From an uncultured Pelagibacteraceae bacterium (GTDB lineage Bacteria; Pseudomonadota; Alphaproteobacteria; Pelagibacterales; Pelagibacteraceae), in assembly GCA_902547215.1 (NCBI GenBank), contig CACCNI010000001.1, positions 92,501 through 154,856 of the forward strand: a stretch of 62,356 nucleotides of DNA, in the 5' to 3' direction. Positions 36,583 through 45,060 of this stretch are shown one piece after another. A program made the translations under genes and the position numbers. Every line of letters begins with the position of its first letter. Position 1 is the first letter of the stretch. Under the pieces are notes generated by a model. It worked only from the letters and a program-made list of their open reading frames with translations, had not been told where the DNA came from and ran no database searches.

Positions 36583-37804
36583 AAAAAAATTAGACCTATC
36601 CCTGGGTCGAACTTTTAATCTTTTAAAAAAACTTGGAAACCCTCAAGACAAACTTAATAATATAGTTACGATAGTAGGCACGAATGCTAAGGCAAGTATG
36701 TCATATAGTCTAAAGGCAATCCTTAATCAAGCTGGATTAAAGTGTAATATGTACACCTCTCCACATCTTCAATCCTATACTGAACGTTTTGTATTTAATG
36801 ATGCTGAAATTGATGAAGGAAATCTTTTAAAATTATTAGAGGATACAGAAAAAGTCTTAGGAGATGATAGTGCGACTGTTTTTGAAATACTTACATGTGC
36901 TTTTTTAAAATATGCGGAAAGCTTCAAAAACAACGTCAATATAATTGAAGCTGGATTATTTCACCAATTCGATAGTACCAATGTTTTTAAAAAAAATTTA
37001 ATGACATTAATTGGTGTAATACATAACGATCATTTTCAATGGTTAGAAAATAAGAGTATTGATGGAGTTATACATGAAAAAACTTCTAAGCTTTTAAATT
37101 CTAATATTTTTGTAAACAAACAGGTTAATGATGAGATAGGTAAAAAAGTAGAAGAATCTTTAAATCAAAATACGTCAAATAAATATTTTTTTGGAAAAAA
37201 CTTCAATATTTCAAAATCAGGTAATAGCTTCATCCAATACCAGGATGATTTTGGTGAATTGATATTACCAGAACCCAATATTCTAGGAGACCATCAACTT
37301 TACAATATTAGTACTTCAATTGCAGCGTCTAGAAAAATATTTAACGTTAAAGATCAAGATATCAAGTCAGGTATTCAAAATATCTCTCTAAGAGGAAGAT
37401 TGCAGGAAATTAAGTCAGGAAAGCTCAAAAAAATTGCAGGTAATAATAGATTGGTAGTTGATGGAGGCCATAATATTTCAAGCAGTTATGTTATTGCAAA
37501 TTGGATTAAAAACCAAAATCAAAAAGTTAATCTTGTTGTAGCTATGATGAAAGATAAGGAACATCAAAAATTTATGAAATCTTTTGAGGGTCTAGTTAAT
37601 TCAGTTACTTTAATTGATATTCCTAATCAGGATGGAGGGATTTCTAAAAATGAATTTAAAGAAAAGATAAGTAATCTCAATTTTAAGTTAAAAATTTCAG
37701 ATAGTATCGATGGTGCAATTCATTCAAACTCAAAGGACATTAACACTATTACCTTAATTACAGGATCACTTTACTTAATTGGGGAAGTTCTAAATTTAAA
37801 TTAA
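36536..37804 (+). CDS. folC: dihydrofolate / folylpolyglutamate synthase, altered P-loop
   Basis: A 422-aa Mur-ligase-family enzyme that adds glutamates to folates. It keeps YTSPHL, GDHQLYN, GRLQEI and DGGHN, but the ATP loop GTNGKGS is GTNAKAS (residues 48-54), and the GLGGRLDATN motif is GLFHQFDSTN. The start 47 nt inside accD is needed to include the family N-terminus (HHKKKLDLSLGRT). It ends the rpsA-folC run and converges with trxA (4-nt overlap). Identity by order and residual motifs; ATP-binding efficiency is open. Confidence 0.85.
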   Translation: MNKLQNLISELEKHHKKKLDLSLGRTFNLLKKLGNPQDKLNNIVTIVGTNAKASMSYSLKAILNQAGLKCNMYTSPHLQSYTERFVFNDAEIDEGNLLKLLEDTEKVLGDDSATVFEILTCAFLKYAESFKNNVNIIEAGLFHQFDSTNVFKKNLMTLIGVIHNDHFQWLENKSIDGVIHEKTSKLLNSNIFVNKQVNDEIGKKVEESLNQNTSNKYFFGKNFNISKSGNSFIQYQDDFGELILPEPNILGDHQLYNISTSIAASRKIFNVKDQDIKSGIQNISLRGRLQEIKSGKLKKIAGNNRLVVDGGHNISSSYVIANWIKNQNQKVNLVVAMMKDKEHQKFMKSFEGLVNSVTLIDIPNQDGGISKNEFKEKISNLNFKLKISDSIDGAIHSNSKDINTITLITGSLYLIGEVLNLN

Positions 37805-38118
37805 GTATTTTCTTTAATCCAAGAAACAATATTAGATTTAGTTGTAGCTCCAACTTTTGTTGCCTTTAATTCCCCACCGGAAAATAGGAGCATCGTTGGT
37901 ATACCTCTGATTCCATATTTTGTTGGAATGTTAGGTTCGTTATCAATATTGTGTTTTGCAATTACAACATCAGACATCTCATTAGAAATTTCTTCTAAGA
38001 TTGGTCCGATTTGTTTACAAGGTCCACACCATTCTGCCCAGAAGTCAACTATAACTGGTTTGCCAGCTTTAATAACTTCTGCTTCAAAGTTTTCATCTGT
38101 TACGTTTACAGTAGCCAT
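37801..38118 (-). CDS. trxA: thioredoxin
   Basis: A 105-aa thioredoxin with the redox motif WAEWCGPCKQIGP (about residue 30) and cis-Pro loop RGIPTMLLF. A general cytoplasmic disulfide reductase. Position next to folC is conserved in Alphaproteobacteria, though here it is transcribed toward it. No anomalies. Confidence 0.97.
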   Translation of the reverse strand: MATVNVTDENFEAEVIKAGKPVIVDFWAEWCGPCKQIGPILEEISNEMSDVVIAKHNIDNEPNIPTKYGIRGIPTMLLFSGGELKATKVGATTKSNIVSWIKENT

Positions 38119-38184
38119 AGTATTTATATATAAAGATTGGATTTATATTCAAGCCCAAAATGATTAAAATTTATTTTATCCACA

Positions 38185-39666
38185 TTAAACATTTTGATAT
38201 TTCTTCTCAATGGACATTACAAAATTATTTAGTTGGTCCAAAAATTTGAGATTTTTCTCGTCATTTTCATTGGTAAACTTATCTCTTAAATTGTCGCACT
38301 CAAAATAAAATTCTTTGCAAGTCCACCACTTCTCTTTTTTATCACTAAGAATTCTCTTAGCTATATCTAGCTTCACTTGTTTTAAAATAGATTCGGGCAG
38401 AACATGTGGAGCTTCTTGAAATATTATTTTTTTACCAAATCCAACAAGTCTTTCATCCTCAAACTTATCCAGCAATCTTAGTTTATCTGACCAAGATGCC
38501 TCGTGCCATTTTGAGAATAAATTTGTATCTTTGTTAGGAGTGAACTTTTTATATATACTCTCTTCTGGAAGTATATCTTCTTGAGATTTTGATTGTTCTT
38601 TTTCTTCAGCAATTTCTCTTAAAGCAGTTAATATATTTTCTGAAAACTTTTCGTTACTGTTTACTAATTCAGCTCTTTTTATCAGAATATTTTTATCTAT
38701 TGCATTATAAGGTTCAACATCCATACCAAATTTTTTATCCAAAATTATGGGTGCTTTGTTTGATCTGATAGTTCTTAAAAATTTGGGTGATTTTTTCATC
38801 TCAGCTTTTAAATCATTGATCGACATTTTTAGAAGAGGCTCTACATCAACCCTTAAGTCGACTGCTTGACCCCACTGATATATCGGATGTGTGCAGAATT
38901 TCGGGTGGAGAGGAGCACAAAGGTAAAGCCTTGATTTTCCATAGAAATACTCATTTAAAGTAATAATCTTTTCTTTTTTAATAATCGTTTCTGTGTCTAG
39001 CTTATTTGCAGTTTTTAAAAAATCGTTCCAAGTTTCTGGCTGCTTTTTCTTAATTAAGCTTAGTACTTTAAGTGTGAGCTCAGCATCAAAAATTGCACTA
39101 TGAGCTCCGCCAGATTCAAAACCATTCATTCTTGCTAAAGACTCTAATTTCATCACTGCGTTACCCTTCTCGTTAATTTCAGTGTTTAATATTTTATTAT
39201 CAATAGCAAAAGCACCTCTTGCTATATTTAGTCCATCGTGTCTTTTGTTTGGTGAGGCATTAGTGATATAGGGGTATCTAATACCCTTAAAAAACTCTTT
39301 TCTAATCATTTCATCATCAAAACCTATGTTAGACCATCCCATGAAGATTGCAGGGCTCCACTTTTTAAAAATTGCTTCAACTTGATTTAACATCTGATAA
39401 TGGCTTAGGTTCGTTTTTGTTAGCAAATCTACGTTTGTTTTATTAACGAGCAGCGCCATACACTGGGGTATTTCACCTTCGGGAAGTCTACATCTTAGAT
39501 TAAATCTATCTTTTTCTTTAAAGTTTTCATCTACCAATATTCCTCCAATTTCAATTATGCTGCCAAAATCAGTAGAAGAACTTGATGACTCTATATCCCA
39601 AATAACAATATTCAATTTTTTTCCTTTTATCTTTATGCTTTTTGTGAAGAGGATATGATCTCGCAT
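38185..39666 (-). CDS. sbcB: exodeoxyribonuclease I
   Basis: A 493-aa single-strand-specific 3'-5' DNA exonuclease. DEDDh residues are visible: WDIESS (DxE), GWSNIGFDDEMIRKEFF, and HSAIFDAELT (H and D). The middle region (LKKSPKFLRTIRSNKAPIIL type) and the C-terminal helical domain match E. coli ExoI, which is 475 aa. Next upstream on the same strand are a PD-(D/E)XK nuclease and rmuC, forming a small exonuclease cluster. Confidence 0.92.
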   Translation of the reverse strand: MRDHILFTKSIKIKGKKLNIVIWDIESSSSSTDFGSIIEIGGILVDENFKEKDRFNLRCRLPEGEIPQCMALLVNKTNVDLLTKTNLSHYQMLNQVEAIFKKWSPAIFMGWSNIGFDDEMIRKEFFKGIRYPYITNASPNKRHDGLNIARGAFAIDNKILNTEINEKGNAVMKLESLARMNGFESGGAHSAIFDAELTLKVLSLIKKKQPETWNDFLKTANKLDTETIIKKEKIITLNEYFYGKSRLYLCAPLHPKFCTHPIYQWGQAVDLRVDVEPLLKMSINDLKAEMKKSPKFLRTIRSNKAPIILDKKFGMDVEPYNAIDKNILIKRAELVNSNEKFSENILTALREIAEEKEQSKSQEDILPEESIYKKFTPNKDTNLFSKWHEASWSDKLRLLDKFEDERLVGFGKKIIFQEAPHVLPESILKQVKLDIAKRILSDKKEKWWTCKEFYFECDNLRDKFTNENDEKNLKFLDQLNNFVMSIEKKYQNV

Positions 39667-39720
39667 CTAAACAAGTAGCAAGTAAATTTGTTAGTATATT
39701 AATTTAATAATTTGTCAATC

Positions 39721-40404
39721 TCATTTGACAAAAAGGTTGTAAAATTTTTCAACTCTCTCAAGAAATTTATTTTGATAATCTAAAAGTTCATTACCTTCGA
39801 TTTTAAAATCTTGAAATAGTCTGTCTACTGTACACATCAAAACAACTCCCTGTGTGATGTTGGAATTATAAACTGTGTTATGTGCTAATGAATAGGCCCC
39901 TATTTGTAAAAAATAGTCTTCAATATACTCTTTCTTTTTTGGTTTATTACTTTGTTTAAAATCTAAAATTGTCTCTCTACCTTCATAAACACCTATACAG
40001 TCAGCTGTGCCAGCATATTTGTTGGGATAATATAGTGTTGCTTCAGCACCCCAAACTTCTGTTAGTTTATTTTTTAGACCATTATCTATAATTTCTTCTG
40101 CCATTTTTTTTGAGTGATTGTTATCATCAATTAAATCTTGATTAAGCTTTCCATGTAGAAACTCTTCAATAAACTTGTGAATTGAGCTACCTCTACTCGA
40201 TGCTTCTTTTTTGATTCTATCTGCCTCAAGCTTTCCGACTCTTTCCTTCCATGCAGCTAATGCAGCTTTGTCCTCCTCACTTTTTGTTGCTGAAAGTATA
40301 GTTGTAACAGAAGGTAAGTTAGATCCATCTAAAGAGTAGTGCCTTTTTCCTTGAATTAATGCTCGAGTAGAACTTGGATAATCAAATTTTTTATTCCATT
40401 CCAT
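39721..40404 (-). CDS. PD-(D/E)XK exonuclease, MGME1/RecB-like
   Basis: A 227-aa nuclease of the PD-(D/E)XK superfamily. The core is GTADCIGVYEGRETILDFKQ (about residues 135-155), giving the D-x(n)-DxK catalytic set, followed by a conserved QIGAYSLAHN helix of the RecB/MGME1 type. The N-terminal part (LPSVTTIL, GSSIHKFIEEFL) matches mitochondrial genome maintenance exonuclease and related phage exonucleases. It likely trims single-stranded DNA ends. It lies between sbcB and rmuC on one strand. Confidence 0.82.
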   Translation of the reverse strand: MEWNKKFDYPSSTRALIQGKRHYSLDGSNLPSVTTILSATKSEEDKAALAAWKERVGKLEADRIKKEASSRGSSIHKFIEEFLHGKLNQDLIDDNNHSKKMAEEIIDNGLKNKLTEVWGAEATLYYPNKYAGTADCIGVYEGRETILDFKQSNKPKKKEYIEDYFLQIGAYSLAHNTVYNSNITQGVVLMCTVDRLFQDFKIEGNELLDYQNKFLERVEKFYNLFVK

Positions 40405-40440
40405 TTGAGCTGTTATATTTGTTTTTTAATTTGAAATGAA

Positions 40441-41496
40441 TTAGTTTTTAGCTTGTTTGGGTTGTTTACTTAGCTTTTCTACATTCTCTGTATTGATAGC
40501 TTTTTCAATCTGCTCTGGATCTTTTATATTTTCTAGTGTACGCGTAATAGATCTGGCATCTTTTCCAAAACTGTCAACGACTGTCATAGCCTCCTCTAAT
40601 TTTTTTCTTAATTTATAAATATTATCGAAATGAGTTGAAAATCTAGTGCTGATTGTTTTTAAATGATCATAGATTTCTGTTGCGTGCTTTTGAACTTTCA
40701 ACGTTTGAAATCCCATATGAAGAGATTGCAAATAGGCTGAGAGAGTATTTGGTCCTAAAATTACAACTTTATACTTTTTCATTATTTCTTGTGTCAACAG
40801 CTCTTTATTAACAGGGTCTTGGTAAGAGCTTAATTCTGAAAATAAACTTTCTGTTGGAGCATAAACTATTGCGAAGTCTGTAGTTTTAGGAGGGTTTATA
40901 TATTTATCATTAACTGATTTTGCTTTGTCCCTAAAAGCTTTTGCTAAATTTTTTCTTGCATCAGCAGCAGCCTTTTTATCTTCATCTTTAAATGCATCCT
41001 CTATGGCTTTAAATTTATCTACAGGAAAATGACTATCTACTGGTACAAGCACATCCTCTTTAAGTTTGATAGCAAACTCAACATTTTCACTCGTATCTTC
41101 TTTCATTTTAACATTAGACAAATATTGTGAAGCTGGTAACAAATCCTCTAATAAAGATCCTAAACTGAATTCAGCTAATGTTCCAAATTTTTTCACCCCT
41201 GCAAGTATCTTATTTATGCCTCTCTGGCTTTCATTTAAATCTTTTACCTGCATATTAAATGCTTCAACTTTTTGATTTACTGATGTTAGTGTCTGAGTCA
41301 TATCTCTTGTGACATCTTTAGATAAATTGTTAAAAGATGCACTCATTGTATTAAATGAACTATTAATACTATCCCTTAAATTATTAATATCTTGAGAATT
41401 ATCTTTTGGTTCCGATTTATTTTTTCTCTGAGTAATTAATAGGTAAATTATTATTACCATTAAAACTAAAATTAAGTATAAGATCGAATCTTGCAT
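40441..41496 (-). CDS. rmuC: DNA recombination protein RmuC
   Basis: A 351-aa RmuC-family protein: N-terminal membrane helix (about residues 3-20), a coiled-coil region to about residue 100, then the RmuC nuclease-like domain (PVDSHFPVDKFKAIEDA, FAIVYAPTESLFSELSSY, VVILGPNTLSAYLQSL). RmuC is thought to limit inversions at repeats. It begins a leftward unit with the MGME1-like nuclease and sbcB. Confidence 0.93.
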   Translation of the reverse strand: MQDSILYLILVLMVIIIYLLITQRKNKSEPKDNSQDINNLRDSINSSFNTMSASFNNLSKDVTRDMTQTLTSVNQKVEAFNMQVKDLNESQRGINKILAGVKKFGTLAEFSLGSLLEDLLPASQYLSNVKMKEDTSENVEFAIKLKEDVLVPVDSHFPVDKFKAIEDAFKDEDKKAAADARKNLAKAFRDKAKSVNDKYINPPKTTDFAIVYAPTESLFSELSSYQDPVNKELLTQEIMKKYKVVILGPNTLSAYLQSLHMGFQTLKVQKHATEIYDHLKTISTRFSTHFDNIYKLRKKLEEAMTVVDSFGKDARSITRTLENIKDPEQIEKAINTENVEKLSKQPKQAKN

Positions 41497-41587
41497 GCTA
41501 TCAATTACAAATATTCCTATTTTATCAAACTATACAAGTAAAAAGATTAAAAAAACAAATGAAATTGTAATATAATTAATTAAAATA

Positions 41588-41719
41588 ATGGAATTTCAAC
41601 TAACCTTTAAAATAATAATTATAGTAGGCGTTTTAATAGCTGTTTATGCAACTTTAAGAAATTTAGATGTAATTAAAATTATTCTTATCTATCTTAAGGA
41701 CTTGTTACTAAGAAAATAA
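41588..41719 (+). CDS. 43-aa single-pass membrane microprotein (candidate)
   Basis: A short ATG ORF encoding a hydrophobic helix (KIIIIVGVLIAVYATL, residues 8-23) followed by a second amphipathic stretch and a basic end (LLLRK). It fills the only open space between rmuC and hisG and overlaps the hisG 3' end by 12 nt tail to tail. No clear ribosome-binding site. I do not recognise it; the well-formed membrane segment is the only support. Confidence 0.45.
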   Translation: MEFQLTFKIIIIVGVLIAVYATLRNLDVIKIILIYLKDLLLRK

Positions 41720-42391
41720 CTTAATAATATTTTTTAAACCTTTTTTTGAAAAACTTTTTTTTGATGAAAAAACACACGCCTGAGATTTCAAAATTTCACC
41801 ATCTTTAAGTATACGTAAGTTGTTACTTTTAATCGTTTTCCCAGTAGAGGTGATGTCAGAAATCAAATTTGCTGAACCAGTAAAAGGATAAACTTCCGTA
41901 GCGCCCAAACTTTCGACAATTTGAAATTGAGTTACACCTTTTGAAAACAAGAAGTCTCTAGTCAGATTGGGATATTTAGTTGCAACTCTAAGTCTTTTCT
42001 TTTTTTTATCTCTAAATTCAAACGCAATTTCTTCTAAGTCTGCAACTGTTTGAACATCAATCCACGGATCAGGAATAGCAACAACCAGATTTGCTTTTCC
42101 AAAATCGTATTTTTTAACAAGGTTTATTTTTTTTTGTGTATTAAATTCACTTTCTTTAAATAAGTCAAAACCAGAAAAACCTATATCTAGAGAACTATCC
42201 CCTAGTCTTTCTATGATCTCTCTAGCATGTAAATATAATATTTTTAAATTTTTTTTATTTTTAATTGATCCAATGAGATCCCTTTCCCCTCTTTCTGAAA
42301 TAAGTTTTAGTTTTTTTCTTTTAAAAATCTTTAAAACGTCTTTTCTTAATCTGCCTTTACTTGGTATACCTATGTTAATTGTATTTTTCAT
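41708..42391 (-). CDS. hisG: ATP phosphoribosyltransferase, short form
   Basis: A 227-aa HisG(S), catalysing the first step of histidine synthesis. The short form lacks the C-terminal ACT-like regulatory domain and needs HisZ; hisZ is indeed the adjacent upstream gene, 3 nt away. Start NIGIPSKGRLRKDVL, DIGFSGFDL and the PRPP loop FTGSANLISDITSTG are all present. Confidence 0.95.
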   Translation of the reverse strand: MKNTINIGIPSKGRLRKDVLKIFKRKKLKLISERGERDLIGSIKNKKNLKILYLHAREIIERLGDSSLDIGFSGFDLFKESEFNTQKKINLVKKYDFGKANLVVAIPDPWIDVQTVADLEEIAFEFRDKKKKRLRVATKYPNLTRDFLFSKGVTQFQIVESLGATEVYPFTGSANLISDITSTGKTIKSNNLRILKDGEILKSQACVFSSKKSFSKKGLKNIIKLFS

Positions 42392-42394
42392 AAT

Positions 42395-43444
42395 TTACTT
42401 TAAGTTAATTGCTGCTCCAACAGCTGGCACTTTTTTTTTCGATCCTAAATCTGAAATCAATTGATCATATCTCCCACCATTGTAAATATTTTTAATTTTA
42501 TTTTTTGATTTAATATCAATTTTGAACACCATGCCTGTGTAATATTCAAGCTGTCTTCCAAATGCAGTTGAGAAAATTACATTAAGTTTCGATACTTTTT
42601 TATTTGATAACGGAAAATATTTTTGATCAACTGCTAAGTTAATTTTATTTTTTTTAAAAAATTTATTTAATTCTTGAGCTGCTTTATCAATTGGACATTT
42701 AATCTTTAAAAACCCTCTAATAATTTTAGAAACATTTCTACCTTTACTAGGACGTCTTGGATCTTTTATTTTTTTATCAAATCTTTTTAAGATTTCATCA
42801 ATGGATCTACCAGCAATTATTGACGACTTATTTTCTTTGATCATTTTCAAATAACGTTTTTTATCAACCTCTACAATTGTTGGATCAACGTCTGAGTTTG
42901 TCTCTAATCTTTTAAGTAAGTCGTTGAAATAGCTTTCTCTCCAAAAATGTCTTGAAAGTCTCAACTTCCATCTCTTAGGGATATCTAGTTTTGAAATTAA
43001 AAGATTGAAAATCTCCACATTGCCGATTGTCAATGTGCCTGTAGAATACTTTAAGTTTTTTATTGATTTGAGAGAAGTATCAATTATTTCTTTATCATCT
43101 TTTTTCTCGTCTTTTGATCCAATAATTTCAAATCCAATCTGGTCTCTAATAATTGAGTCTTTTTTATTATTTGATTTTCTATATGCCTGACCGCTATAAA
43201 ATATTTTTTCTTTAGTTTTAAAATTGTTTTCAAGGTATCTTAGGCAAGAAACTATTGTTAAATCAGGTCTTAAACATAACTCGCTACCATTTTGATCAGT
43301 AAATGAAAAAATAAACTTTCTAAAATTTTCGCCTGACATTTGAACTATGTGATTAGCCTCAACTACGGAAGGTAATTCAATGTATTTAAATCCTTTAGAT
43401 TTCACAGATCTAAGAATTTTTTCAGATAAATTTTTTGATTTCAT
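42395..43444 (-). CDS. hisZ: ATP phosphoribosyltransferase regulatory subunit HisZ
   Basis: A 349-aa paralogue of the histidyl-tRNA synthetase catalytic core, without an anticodon-binding domain, that forms the regulatory part of the HisG(S)-HisZ complex. Class II motifs remain in ELCLRPDLTIVSCLRYLE and YSGQAYRKSN, the C-terminal YYTGMVFKI and YNGGRYDQL. The ATG at 43444 lies inside the hisS 3' end (23-nt overlap), so hisS, hisZ and hisG are translated as a coupled set. Confidence 0.93.
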   Translation of the reverse strand: MKSKNLSEKILRSVKSKGFKYIELPSVVEANHIVQMSGENFRKFIFSFTDQNGSELCLRPDLTIVSCLRYLENNFKTKEKIFYSGQAYRKSNNKKDSIIRDQIGFEIIGSKDEKKDDKEIIDTSLKSIKNLKYSTGTLTIGNVEIFNLLISKLDIPKRWKLRLSRHFWRESYFNDLLKRLETNSDVDPTIVEVDKKRYLKMIKENKSSIIAGRSIDEILKRFDKKIKDPRRPSKGRNVSKIIRGFLKIKCPIDKAAQELNKFFKKNKINLAVDQKYFPLSNKKVSKLNVIFSTAFGRQLEYYTGMVFKIDIKSKNKIKNIYNGGRYDQLISDLGSKKKVPAVGAAINLK

Positions 43445-44816
43445 TGATTAAATTTTCTTTTGAAAATGTAGCTTGATTATTTTCTCCTTTAACACCAAGA
43501 AGATTTTTCAAAGTAATGTTGTTATCTTTAAATTCATTTTCCCCACAAATTACTGCAACAGGGCACCCTCTTTTATTAGCATAAGTTAATTGTTTACCAA
43601 GATTTTTTTTACTATCTAAAAAGATTTCTGAATTAATATTATTTTTTCTCAAAGTTTCCAAAATTTCGTAATAATTTTTTAAGTATTTTTCATCCATCAC
43701 ACAAATGATAACTGGCTTTTGTTCATCTATTTCTGGGTTTAATTGCATCATCGCAAATAACAATCTATCAACGCCAATACTCATGCCAGTACCAGGTATA
43801 TCCACACCTTTAAATCTAGATATTAACTTATTGTATTGTCCTCCAGAGCAGATGCTTCCAATATCTACTTCTTTGCCTTTGTTATTTTTTGCTTTAAAAT
43901 TAAGATTAGTTTCAACACAAAAACCATCATAATATGCAAGACCTCTTACTATTGTAAAATTTGTTTTTACTTGATCAAAATAATTTCCAAACTTTAAAAT
44001 TTCCAGAAGATCTTCTAATTCTTTAATACCCTCTTGTGTCAAAGGATTTTTGAAATTTTGTTTGAGTTTATTTAGATCATTAATTTTTAAAAAATCTAAA
44101 ATCTTAGATGCTTGGTCATCACTTAGATTAGCACCTTTTGTAATTGCACCACTTTTATCTTTTCTCTCTTTTTTTAATAAATCCTCAACACCTCTTAATC
44201 CAAAACCAGGTTTATCAAGCTTGTCTATAGCTCTCATAACCTTTGTCTGTTTAGTATCTGGAATCTTTAGATCTTTGATTAGGCCTTGAATTATTTTTCT
44301 GTTGCTGATGTTAATGATAAATTGATCTTTCTTTAAACCACACCCCAGCAATGTACTTGCAATCAAATTACATAATTCTGCATTCGCTTGAGCTGGGTTA
44401 ACATTTCCTACAATATCACAATCTGCTTGCGTAAATTCCCTGTATCGCGCATTTCCAGCTTTCTCATTTCTAAATACATTTTGGATTGCATATCTTTTAT
44501 ATATTGATGGAAGATCTTGATTGTTTAGAGCAACAAATCTTGCTAATGGACTTGATAAGTCATAACGAAGAGTAATGTCTTTAGTTCCATCTTTGAAAGA
44601 GAATACATCGGACATAGGATTACTTTCATTCTCTGCAAGAAAGGATCCGATATTTTCTGCAATCTCAAACGATGGAGTTTCCAAAGGGTCGAACCCGTAT
44701 TTTATAAAATTATTCTCTATAACTTTTAAAAGTTTCTTTTTAAGAAGTAATTTTTTATTCCACCTATCTTCAAATCCCTGAGGCAACCCAGGAGTTAATT
44801 TATTTTCTTTACTCAT
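43422..44816 (-). CDS. hisS: histidyl-tRNA synthetase
   Basis: A 464-aa class II synthetase. Motif 2 VFRNEKAGNARYREFTQADCD follows the NEK-type alphaproteobacterial pattern rather than ERPQ/KGRYREF. The His motifs are GLAYYDGF and ICSGGQYNKLI, with a C-terminal anticodon domain. I take the ATG at 44816; an upstream ATG at 44882 would translate through the tRNA-His gene and adds no conserved residue. The CCA end of tRNA-His is only 5 nt before this ATG, so there is no separate leader and no room for a Shine-Dalgarno site outside the tRNA acceptor strand. Confidence 0.94.
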   Translation of the reverse strand: MSKENKLTPGLPQGFEDRWNKKLLLKKKLLKVIENNFIKYGFDPLETPSFEIAENIGSFLAENESNPMSDVFSFKDGTKDITLRYDLSSPLARFVALNNQDLPSIYKRYAIQNVFRNEKAGNARYREFTQADCDIVGNVNPAQANAELCNLIASTLLGCGLKKDQFIINISNRKIIQGLIKDLKIPDTKQTKVMRAIDKLDKPGFGLRGVEDLLKKERKDKSGAITKGANLSDDQASKILDFLKINDLNKLKQNFKNPLTQEGIKELEDLLEILKFGNYFDQVKTNFTIVRGLAYYDGFCVETNLNFKAKNNKGKEVDIGSICSGGQYNKLISRFKGVDIPGTGMSIGVDRLLFAMMQLNPEIDEQKPVIICVMDEKYLKNYYEILETLRKNNINSEIFLDSKKNLGKQLTYANKRGCPVAVICGENEFKDNNITLKNLLGVKGENNQATFSKENLINEIKKFI

Positions 44817-44821
44817 TTTTT

Positions 44822-44896
44822 TGGTACCCTGGCTTGGGATCGAACCAAAAACTGAAGTTCCACAAACTTCCGTGATAACCATTTCACCACCAGGGC
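44822..44896 (-). tRNA. tRNA-His(GTG) with A73
   Basis: The minus strand gives acceptor GCCCTGG, anticodon arm GAAGT-TTGTGGA-ACTTC (anticodon GTG), T arm with TTCGATC loop, discriminator A73 and encoded CCA (44822-44824). Position 1 is G facing U72, and the base before it (44897) is also G. Most bacterial tRNA-His have C73 opposite G-1; A73 is the exception known from part of the Alphaproteobacteria. It lies 5 nt upstream of hisS on the same strand, so it is presumably cut from the hisS transcript. Confidence 0.95.
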
Positions 44897-45060
44897 CTAT
44901 GTTTATTTTATATTAATTGTTGTTAAATTTAAATTTATTAAATAATTAAATAGCTAGCGTGCAGCCAGCATGTGTATGATGTCTGTGAAGTGAATTGAAC
45001 TTATTATTTAATATAGTCATAGAACTTAAATAGCATTTAATTCTAGAAATACAAGAATGA

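Noticed and set aside
39721..40404. Phage origin for the PD-(D/E)XK nuclease
   Set aside because: Related exonucleases occur in phages, but no phage genes or composition change surround it and it sits among housekeeping repair genes.
44817..44882. N-terminal extension of HisRS starting at 44882
   Set aside because: It would translate the tRNA-His gene and adds residues without similarity to HisRS; the ATG at 44816 restores the family start.
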